NCBI GenBank assembly: GCA_009809945.1
Contig: WTPW01000437.1
Location: forward strand, 302,487 to 366,486
From: Gigaspora margarita
Taxonomy: Eukaryota; Glomeromycota; Glomeromycetes; Diversisporales; Gigasporaceae
DNA: 64,000 nt
Reading direction: 5' to 3'
Each line of letters starts with the position of its first letter. Positions within the stretch are counted from its first letter, which is position 1. The position numbers and the translations under genes are program-made. The notes beneath the pieces were generated by a model. It saw nothing but the letters and a program-made list of their open reading frames with translations, made no database searches and was not told where the DNA came from. Positions 55,815 through 64,000 of this stretch are shown here, piece by piece.

Positions 55815-56375
55815 TCTTATAAGGTATTAAACTCAAATAAATTGTTTTATAGAAATCTATTTGCACAACTTTTATGACCTTTATAATCTAGATACTGAAT
55901 ATTGATATTCCTTCAAAAAATGTTCTTAATTCTTGTTCAAATCTTCTAATACTTTTTGAACAAATTAACAGATATTAATGAGCTGTAGATTCTCTAACAA
56001 GTGAATTTTACTAAGGTTTTTCTTATCACTTGACACTTTGTACTCAAATTTTTTTAAAGGTTGAAATTGACAAACATTTGATATAACTTCATTATTGTTA
56101 TATTTTCATAATAATTAGTGTTCTCAATTATATTATACAGATTTGCTATAATGCAACTCAGTTTATTGTATGGGTCTTATATGACAACCTGTGCTTTTTT
56201 CATTTACTTATTGGCATTGGATTGTTATGTCAGACACTATGCAATAAGATAGTTATTATATGAGTATGTGGAATAACCAATTACATACATGGGTTCATAT
56301 TTAAATCCCATGCCTTTAGCACAGAATAAGAACCTGTGTATAACTAGGTTATTCATTACAACTCATACAATAACT
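55815..56375. other. AT-rich stretch without a gene
   Basis: Nothing supported on either strand. Confidence 0.45.
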
Positions 56376-56377
56376 AT

Positions 56378-57335
56378 ACCATATGTTTCTAACAATAAGC
56401 TATCTTTTTTTGCTGATTTTTAATACAAAAAAATCTGGGTAGCTTATTTTTGGGTTATTTGCTTTTTTAATTAATTTAAGGCACAACAAAAGGTGGTTTA
56501 TTTTCAGATACAAAACTCTAAAAAGCAAAATTAATAATAACAAATAAATAAATATGTTGTATTACCATATGTTTCTGAAAATAAATTGCCCAATTTTGAA
56601 CACAAAAAATTTAAACAGCTTATTTTAGTCAATTGATTATAATCACTACATAGTAAAGTTATAATTTTACTATGTAAATCGATTAATTGTTTAAGTAAGC
56701 TTATTCTAAAGGTCAAAATACATATATCTTGAAATTTTCATATAAATCAGAGAACTTTTTATTATTTGACTTTGAATTTTTATGCTCAACGAATATTTTT
56801 TTAAAAAAAAATTAAAATTTTCTATTGAACATAAAATTAAAAGTCAAATAATAAAAAGTTATCCAATTTATATAAAATTTTAGAATATATGTATTTTGAT
56901 ATTGCAAATACCATAAATTACCAAAAATAAGCACCCTTTTTTTGACCAAATTTTTACTGTAGGTGTAATTGATGTTCTGAACAACTTTATTTAATTGCAC
57001 TTTTGAGGTTTACTTAGTAAAATTTAGACTTTTATATGTAGTGACTGTTAACAGATTTTTGAAATTTTGCAAGAGGTACTTATTTTCAAGCATATATAGT
57101 AAGTTTACTTAAGTGCTTATGATCGATTTATATAGTAAAATTATGACTTTACTATGTAGTAAGTATAATCTATTGTGAGAGTAGCTTATTTTTGGAACTA
57201 AAAATTTTGTTAATTAACTTTTGGTATAACAAAAGGATAGCTTATTTTAGGGTTAAAGGTGTTTTTACATTTTTGGATCAAAACAGGAGGGTAGCTTATT
57301 TTTGGATGTAGCTTATTTTTGGAAACATATGGTAA
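56378..57335. mobile_element. MITE-like element with TACCATATGTTTC ends
   Basis: TACCATATGTTTCTAACAATAAGCTA at the left (first 13 bases strongest) is mirrored by TAGCTTATTTTTGGAAACATATGGTA. A second TACCATATGTTTC at 56567 suggests nesting. Internal words AGCTTATTTTTGG and AATAAGCACCC link it to the copies at 28866 and 59000. Confidence 0.6.
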
Positions 57336-57704
57336 TATATTGAGCTGAATCAAGCTATTAACTACTTTCTTTGCAATTTAAACACACTTTGTCAGACCTT
57401 TTCAATATGGTTATTATAACAAGGTCATTAAAGAGCAGATAATTATCAAAAAAGAGATATTATACAAGAATTTATTCAATAAGTATTAATGCTACTAATT
57501 TTATTATTGTTATTAATAGTAGTATACTACTATATAATTAGTTTCCATAAATAAACTAGCACTTTTTATACCAAAGAAGATATAAAATCATTTGACTTTC
57601 ACGATTTGTGTAAAAATGTAAATTATAATTCCAGAACTGGTCTAATTTTTAAGGCACTGGTTATAACAATATGCTTTCTTGAACAAAAAATTAGATCTGG
57701 GAAT

Positions 57705-57933
57705 TAGGGTTCCACAATTTGATTTGATCTTCAAATATTTGAATCAAATATTTAATCAAATTCAAATTCAAATTTGGCTTTATTTGATTTGAAAATTACT
57801 ATTGAAAATTCAAATTCAAATCAAATTCAAATTCAAATATTTGGATCAAATCAAATTCAAATTTGTATCAATTTGATTTGATCAAATTCAAATTGATCCA
57901 ATATTTGATTTGATTTGAATTTGAGGAACCCTA
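57705..57933. mobile_element. hAT-type MITE made of CAAATT repeats
   Basis: TAGGGTTCC starts it and GGAACCCTA ends it. The flanking CTGGGAAT at 57697-57704 and 57934-57941 is an exact 8-bp target duplication, the hAT size. The 229-bp body is almost wholly TCAAATTCAAATT / ATTTGATTTGA repeats. Confidence 0.85.
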
Positions 57934-58206
57934 CTGGGAATAATATTTGATTAGTTATGTTTATTTACCATCTTTTTTTTTTACAATTTAAATAACTGTA
58001 ATTTATTTTACTAATCATTCTATTCATGATTTTATTACTTTAAGACTTGTTGACTTTATCCTGAATGCTAAGTCACAACATTTTGTATTTGTTTTTCCAA
58101 TCTAGTTAAAAAAGTAAAAAATTACTATATTCAAAATATTAGTATAAAATTTAGATTAAATAAGTTAATTAATAATATTGTATTTATATAATTATAAGAG
58201 CATTTC

Positions 58207-58524
58207 TATTTGTACACAGTGTGTTTATATACAGTTACACAAAATATAATAGAAAAATACAAACTGCAAATCAAATTTAGTACTACAACAACAAAGCATA
58301 ATAATAAAATTTTAATTATATCTTTAAATTTTGCTTATGAAACTTTATTTTAACAACTAAGAAAAAAATTTCTTGCAAAATTTTAGTATAAACTAAACCT
58401 AACCCATCCCAGGCCTTTATTCTAACCCTATTATTAAATAAAATTTAATTTTTGTTTTTATCAAAAATTGGTTTAATTTATAGATTACACAAATAACTGT
58501 ATATAAACACACTGTGTGCAAATA
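58207..58524. mobile_element. Inverted-repeat MITE
   Basis: CTATTTGTACACAGTGTGTT at the left pairs with AACACACTGTGTGCAAATAG at the right, continuing inward through ATATACAGTTA. Confidence 0.7.
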
Positions 58525-58539
58525 GTTATTTACTATAAA

Positions 58540-59010
58540 TTTAATTTATAATATATATAATCAGAAATATATTAATTAGCAAAATAGAAAATTACAATAA
58601 TTAACAAAATATTAGCCTATTTTAAGTTTAAAAAAATAAAAAAATAAATTTGAATAAATATTATTACAAAATAAATAAAATTATATGATAATTAATATAT
58701 ATCCTTAATTATTAATCTAAAATTTAGATTACATAAGTTAATTAATAATATTATATTTATATAATCTGATAATATATATAATCAGAAATGTATAAGTCAA
58801 TAAAAATAGAAAATTACAATAAGCAACAAAATATTAGCCAATTTTTTAAATTTAAAAAAATAAAATAATAAAATCTGATAAATATTATTATGAAAAAATA
58901 AAATCATATAATAATTAGTATATACTATCAATAATTTAGGTCACATAAGTTAGTTAATGATGTTATATTTATATTATCAAATAATATATATAGTCAGAAA
59001 TACCATATAC
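58540..59010. repeat. Tandem repeat, about 210-220-bp unit
   Basis: TATATAATCAGAAAT followed by AGAAAATTACAATAA and AACAAAATATTAGCC recurs from 58554 and 58773, and a third, shorter start lies at 58984. ACATAAGTTA words mark the same spacing. Confidence 0.6.
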
Positions 59011-59197
59011 TTCCAAAATTAAGCACCCTTTTTTTATTATATAGGTGCTTATTTTTGGGATATCATGTAACTAATGCAAACTGGTTTTAACTAGTTTTTA
59101 GCCTAGTAACTATTTAAAGAGGTACTTAATTTCAGGTGAATATAGGATGTAGGTGCTTATTTTTGGGGGAGCTTAATTTTGGAAGTATACAGTATAT
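58999..59197. mobile_element. MITE of the AATTAAGCACCC family
   Basis: CCATATACTTCCAAAATTAA at the left is mirrored by TTAATTTTGGAAGTATACAG at the right, with internal GGTGCTTATTTTTGGG copies. Confidence 0.7.
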
Positions 59198-59199
59198 AA

Positions 59200-59755
59200 T
59201 TAGGTTATTGTTGATTATATTAATATACATATATTTTCTTTATTTTGATTAATTTTAAATTTAATCCAGATATAATTATTATTTCATAGTTTATGATATT
59301 AGGCTAATATATTTACAATTAAATTAGTTAGTAAATAATCTTATATCTGATTTAATAATGTTTGTTTTTATATATATCACCTTAATCATTCTATTATATT
59401 AAAAAATTTTGATCTATATAAGGAACCTTATAGCTATAATTAAATTTGACAAAACAACAATTGATTTAAGTTTTTCTGATATTGAAATCTGTTCATGCCA
59501 CAGAAATAGTAAATCCCTAAAACTTTTGGTAACAATAATAAGAGATTAGTTGTACAGATTCACATTATCTAAATTATCCCTTTGATAATTCAAAAAACAT
59601 TGCTCATGACTTTATCTTGACTAACCATCAAAACATTTATTATAAGTATTAACAGAAAAATCATAAAAAATATTCTAATAATACTCTAATACATCAGATT
59701 TCCTCTTTATACATGTTGAGAATATTTAGTTTTAAAATATAATCAGTAATATTTT
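59200..59755. other. AT-rich stretch downstream of the synthase remnant
   Basis: No gene or clear repeat. Confidence 0.4.
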
Positions 59756-59759
59756 TTAC

Positions 59760-60530
59760 TTACAGATATAAATTTTCACTAATATCCCTATCCAATTCGA
59801 TGCAATCCAACTTTTCTCCATTAATTTCTTGAATTTTAATCCAAGAATTTTTAGAAAATTCAGATTCTAAATTTTTTTTCTTATCTTTGCTTTGAAATAT
59901 ATGATTTGTATTGGTTTTTTAGATTTTGGTAAATGATAAGTTTTTATAGCTTTCATGTTAAAATTAAATACATCAACATATCTTTTTAACATTGTTGAAG
60001 TTACTACAAAATTTTTTATCATTGATGTCTTTTCAATAACTATTTGTAATGCTTTTTCATCATTAGTCTTACCTATTAATTCATCAAATTATAAGTTTTA
60101 AAATAAATATAATGTAAAGTTTTTGAAACAAATGCTACTGTCATTGATATTGGCAAATTTTGACTAGTTAGAGCATCTACTATAATTAAATTCATTAATT
60201 TTCCTTGTTTAACTAATTTGCATCCCATCTTATATGCTACAATTTCACCAAATGAAAGAACCAAAAAGATTATATGGACCAGTTTGATTATTTTTTAATA
60301 AATCTGAAGATAAATTTCTGAAAGGTCTTGTACAGAATGATATTCTATTGCTTTTAAATCTTGAAGTCCAGAATACTCAAACCTATAAACGGTCACATTT
60401 CCTAATGATTTGTTAATATCTTTATAAAATACACAAGATCTATCCACTGGATGTATTATATAAATCAGCTTAAGATTTTTATATCCATAATTTAGTTTGT
60501 AATTGTTGTTTGTCTAATAAAATTATTATT
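59760..60530 (-). pseudogene. Thioesterase domain remnant of a type I PKS/FAS-like enzyme
   Basis: Read on the minus strand: IYIIHPVDRSCVFYKDINKS (the usual HPxGG start), FEYSGLQDLKAIEYHSVQDL, PYNLFGSF / LSFGEIVAYKMGCKLVKQGK (the G-x-S-x-G nucleophile elbow, here split by a frameshift), then NLIIVDALTSQNLP. The C-terminal part includes NGEKLDCIELDRDISENLYL and a stop at 59760-59762. Such domains release the finished acyl or polyketide chain from its carrier. Several frameshifts and stops show decay. It is in the same strand and order as the upstream synthase domains, so it was probably the C-terminus of the same protein. Confidence 0.7.
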
Positions 60531-60839
60531 AATTGTAGCTGACTTTTTGTACTTATTAGTTGCTTAATATTTTTAGCTAAATAAAGGAGTATTAAAGAGT
60601 TGAATATTATTTTTGATGATAAAAGTTTAATGTTAAATGGGAGGACTCACAGCAAAAGGTAGCTTCAAAAAAATCACATGATTTTGAGAAAATCATTACT
60701 TAACTTAGTATGTAATTATCAATTATATAGTAGTATTGAAATGATAAAATAAATATATATATTTTTTATTAATATTATTGATAAATAAAAATTATTTTTA
60801 TAATGATTAATTAGATAGTTATTATATAAAATATTAAAA
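60531..60839. other. Gap between synthase domains
   Basis: AT-rich, no domain recognised. The carrier protein and any reductase domains expected between dehydratase and thioesterase are missing, most simply by deletion. Confidence 0.4.
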
Positions 60840-61027
60840 TCTGATTGATTAAAGATATTGCTAAAAGAGAAATACTACCACAATCAAAAAGTTACTATTT
60901 GGATCAATATTGTTCAAAAACCAAGTGTTTTCTTGAAGCAAAGAATTACATTTTCTTAAACTGTAGATGGATTGTTATATTTTATAAGTGGTTGTTTATC
61001 TATTTTGTTAGGCACAAAGCTATTTGT
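60840..61027 (-). pseudogene. Dehydratase-start remnant of the same synthase
   Basis: Just past the SINE-like insertion the minus strand reads NKIDKQPLIKYNNPSTV then a stop, and in another frame QENTWFLNNIDPNSNFLI. This resembles the HPLL...WLxDHxIxG start of a PKS dehydratase. The 16-bp target duplication of the insertion lies at its border. The call rests on position and weak motifs. Confidence 0.45.
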
Positions 61028-62046
61028 TTTTTTTGTTTTAATATTAAGGTGACCACTTAGGTACCCTGCCACTTTATTGGTACAAATGGGTTGGCCAAGT
61101 CATAATAACTATGCCACATATTACATTTGTATAATGAGAGTACAGCTAGCTACTTACACTTTTGGTGTCATTTTACACTAGCTGCCATACCTACAACCCA
61201 ACTATGGGATTGCTTATTTAAACTCTCTGGATTCTACCCATGTCCTATGTTCTTTCTAATATACCCCTTGTAGGAGCTAATTTACTATGAAAAGTACCCT
61301 AAAGCTTTAGCAAAACCCCTTATAGAGGGCATTTGCCTGTGTAGTAAACCTAGTAGAGTAGTACCTATCCCACTTAGGTATTCACCTACACTTCAGTAAC
61401 ATCTGCAATAGCTTTACCTGTATACTTGCAGTCAGAGCTAACCATTAAACTGCTACCATTACCTACTTCTGCCCTTGCGAAGTTCACCTTACCCCAGTAA
61501 ACTTGTCCTATCCTCTTCAAAATATTACAGGTATTCCAAACTGCTAATCCAGTTGGCCCAGAAGGATCAGTCAGCCTGGTGTTAGGATGCATTAGGTCTC
61601 CCTTTCCTTGGTCCATGCTTCCATAACGCATGTCCTTTTCCTCTGGTGTGACTCTAGCAGCCAGGTTGGTGGACCCCCTCTTGCCATAGGGGCTTTTGCC
61701 CATCCAGCCTTCTAGCTTTTCTCTATCTAATTCTGTTCTTTATGCACCATCAAAAGCTCAGTTACTTCTCTGCTTGGGTTTTGCCAAGCATGTTCCACCC
61801 CTGCTATGTTCTCAGGATTTTTACAACATTTTGTCATGTTGTACATAATTACCTTCACAGCTCCTAATAAATTGGTGCGACCCAGGCTACAGATCCTATG
61901 ACCTGCCTTTGTGTTGCAGAAAGGCAATACAGTATCACAAATATGATTTTCTGAAAATGTTTCTAGTGGGATTCGAACTCATGTACCTTTGTTAAGAATT
62001 GCTTTGGGGTGACAACTATCCAACTATGCTATGTCACCACACCCCT
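61028..62046 (-). mobile_element. Long tRNA-headed SINE-like element, complete copy (about 1.02 kb)
   Basis: GCACAAAGCTATTTGT occurs at 61012-61027 and 62047-62062 (exact 16-bp target duplication). The minus-strand 5' end is a tRNA-like head, and the 3' end runs into an A-rich tail (T-rich at 61024-61040 on the plus strand). A diverged copy is split across 32965-33831 and 49356-49635. The body is more G+C-rich than the flanks and has open frames of 105 and 66 codons, but neither is kept in the other copy, so I treat it as noncoding. It lies inside the synthase pseudogene. Confidence 0.85.
61963..62045 (-). other. tRNA-like head of the long SINE-like element
   Basis: The minus strand reads GTGACATAGCATAGTTGGAT (box A-like) and, about 30 bases on, GAGTTCGAATCCCACTAG (box B with GTTCGAATC). 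The expected cloverleaf is incomplete, so it is a pol III promoter relic. Confidence 0.75.
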
Positions 62047-62059
62047 GCACAAAGCTATT

Positions 62060-63150
62060 TGTATTAGGTTTAATTAATAATTTTTGAAGTGATTGCTGAT
62101 CCCAGTAGCTACAAATATAATTAAATGATTATTCAGGCAGTTGAATAAGTCAAATTTTTGTCATCTTATAGTAATTATGCCAATTAATTTCAATTCTATT
62201 GCTTTAGCAGTTTCTAATTATCTCTTCAAAACTAGATTTTTTTGAATCAAAACTATCAATAATCACTATATTATCCTTTAATATTTATTGGACAATCTGC
62301 TCATGACTGATTCAATTCCTATAATAACAAATATCAGGTTTGAAAATGATAAACTAATTGTTTTAATTTTCATTTCAAATTGGATAGTATTTCGCAATGC
62401 TCTCTCCAAAATTTTGTTGTATACATATCTTTAATATCAGCCCATTCACCAGTAACATTTGAAATAAAAGAAATAAATGCAAAATAGTTTGTTGAGATAC
62501 TTTATCAAGTAATAAAGCAATATCTATTTCAAATTCATCTAAAATAGGATCTGTTAGATGTGAATGAAAGCCATAAGTTCTATTAAAAATTTTGACTTTA
62601 TAATATGGGATTCAAGAATTATGACCAGCTCTTCAATATTTTTAGACCTTCCAGAAAATATGCATTGATTTTGTTCATTTTTTGCTGCTAAAGATATTTT
62701 CCATGTTTTATGAAGTTATCTGCTAGTTTACTATTTAAATTAGTAGCTATTATTGAACCTTTTTCTATCTTATGCATAATTTGTATTCTTTTTAATACAA
62801 TTGCTAAAGTTTTAACGATTGGAAATACTCTAGCAAGTGTGGAAGCTATTTATAGTTCTAAACTATGGCCAACAAATTCAGATATTTGTATATTGAAAAC
62901 TAATCTGAGAATTTTAGCTGATAAGTAACTTGATATAAAAATTAATAAAGAATTATGTAATATATCATAAATATTTTTTCTAAATAAATAATAAGATCTG
63001 GTAATGTGGGATCAAATCATTGCAAAATATTTGCATATTCCCTGATTTGTTTTGATACAATATTGACAATTTGTTAATATGATAATGAATCAAAATATAA
63101 TAGCTGCCTTGTCCAGGTACTATGAAAATTATATTTTCTTTTGGAGATGT
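62060..63150 (-). pseudogene. Acyltransferase domain remnant of a type I PKS/FAS-like enzyme
   Basis: Read on the minus strand: IIFIVPGQGSYY (the F-x-F-x-G-Q-G opening), EFVGHSLEL (G-H-S-L, with the acyl-accepting serine), RIQIMHKIEKGSI, TYGFHSHLTDPILDEFE (the HSxxM/L...EF region with the catalytic His), WREHCE (usual YWxxNLRxxV) and near 62130 QLPE-stop-SFNYICSYWD, the LPTYPFxxxxYW end that precedes dehydratases. Frameshifts and stops separate the pieces. The domain would load extender units onto a carrier protein. Confidence 0.75.
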
Positions 63151-64000
63151 GATATGTATTGTTAATTTGTTTGTTCAAGTTGGATTATTGCATCAGAAAT
63201 TGATATAATAGTTATCATATCATGGAATTTGTATTGAGCTCTACCCATTTGAAGAGTCCTCACAATATTACACAAACTATTCATATTCCATTTTGTTAAA
63301 TTATAACTTTTGAAATAATTTTTTGCTGAAAAAGGTAGAATAACTTTAATATATTCTGTATTCTCTGTAATCAAAAACATTTCATCTTTAAAATCTGAAG
63401 ACTTTTTATTGTACTCAGCTAAAATGCAATCCCATTCATTCCATCAATACCAAATAAGCTCGCTCCTGTATACAGTGTTTTTGTCTTATTAAAATTTTGT
63501 AACTCAAAAGCAACATAAAATGAAATGAATGAAAAGTTTATTAATGGATTTGCTTTTTCAAAATAACCTTTTGCTATGGAGGTATAACATAATCTTCTAT
63601 TGCTTTGACAGTCTTTATTAATCCAGCAAATCCTGCTGCAATATTACAGTTGCCAATATTAGATTTTTCAAAAGATATAGCACAATGTTTTTTAGTTGTT
63701 GAGGAAAGTTCATTAAATACTTTTGTAAGATCTTTAATTTTAATTGGATTACCAAGTTTAGTAGCAGTACCGTGAGCTTCAATAAAACTAATATTAGCAG
63801 GAATAAGGTTAGCAGATTGAATAGCTTTTTTATCACATTTTATTGTCCATCTACACTTGGTGCAGTATAATAAATTTTATTATTTCCATCATTATTTATC
63901 TCAATTGACTTAACAATAGCAAAAATTGAATTTTAATCTGAAACTGCATCAGATAATCATTTCAAAAAATAACTAATACAGAATTTTCAGTTATAGTTCC
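63151..64000 (-). pseudogene. Ketosynthase C-terminal half and linker (5' end outside window)
   Basis: On the minus strand from 64000: SDAVSD-stop-NSIFAIVKSIEINNDG, then TAPSVDGQ in a shifted frame, FIEAHGTATKLGNPIK (the E-A-H-G-T active-site His loop), SNIGNCNIAAGFAGLIK (usual KSNIGHxxxAAGxxG; the His is Asn here) and SLFGIDGMNG (usual SFGxGGTNAH). The linker then has LPFSAKNYF and RTLQMGRAQYKFHDM. The second catalytic His is replaced and several stops are present, so it is inactive. The active-site Cys lies beyond the window edge. The domain order KS-AT-DH-...-TE identifies a type I polyketide or animal-type fatty acid synthase. Confidence 0.82.

Noticed and set aside
61386..61927. Two minus-strand frames in the long SINE-like element
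   Set aside because: They are not maintained in the second copy (33.4-33.8 kb), so they are treated as chance frames in a G+C-richer noncoding repeat.
55722..62045. Possible functional tRNA genes at 55722 and 61963
   Set aside because: Box A and box B are present but acceptor and anticodon stems do not form; both sit at the 5' ends of SINEs with target duplications.

Overview
The window is very AT-rich eukaryotic nuclear DNA with sparse genes, short GT-AG introns, many hairpin elements and scattered single N calls. It looks like an early-diverging fungus. My best guess is an arbuscular mycorrhizal fungus (Glomeromycotina, Rhizophagus/Gigaspora-like), inferred from the AT content, the transposon load, the style of the LINE and polymerase-B elements and a secreted ML-like protein pair. 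I could not run a search to confirm this. Few genes look intact; most coding sequence is transposon-derived or decayed.

Region by region: 1-3.4 kb holds a 1.1-kb foldback transposon and a two-exon gene for a small secreted or membrane protein. 3.4-15.0 kb is a segmental duplication: two copies of a ~3.8-kb block, each with one small secreted protein gene whose ATG sits at the end of a ~50-nt A run. The second copy is split by a 1.6-kb terminal-inverted-repeat element, and the first copy shows the empty site. 15.0-23.6 kb is one complete but decayed LINE on the minus strand (ORF1, a repeat ORF, endonuclease, reverse transcriptase, RNase H), with poly(A) tail and 15-bp target duplications. 23.6-33.8 kb is repeat-rich and carries two decayed multi-exon genes, one hit by two MITEs, and the left half of a long tRNA-headed SINE-like element.

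33.83-49.36 kb is the centrepiece: a 15.5-kb Polinton/Maverick-like transposon with 525-bp terminal inverted repeats, inserted into that SINE-like element. It has an rve integrase and a protein-primed-type DNA polymerase B, as Polintons do. In place of recognisable jelly-roll capsid and packaging ATPase genes it carries a Gag-like coiled-coil/zinc-knuckle ORF followed by a retropepsin-like protease, plus a RING protein, several unknown ORFs and a Cys-rich gene duplicated in the inverted repeats and pointing outward. About ten tiny double-hairpin elements (two adjacent 13-nt hairpins, each 5-bp stem, 3-nt loop) lie in its accessory genes and spacers, and I saw none in its integrase, polymerase or inverted repeats.

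49.4-59.7 kb is repeat territory: foldback elements, a hAT-type MITE with 8-bp target duplications, a 543-bp tRNA-headed SINE with 14-bp target duplications, pyrimidine tracts and tandem repeats. 59.76-64.0 kb (minus strand, running off the window) is a decayed type I polyketide/fatty-acid synthase with ketosynthase, acyltransferase, dehydratase-start and thioesterase remnants, interrupted by a second, complete copy of the long SINE-like element. Many in-frame stops in the decayed genes are TGA where arginine (CGA) is plausible, as expected from CpG deamination.
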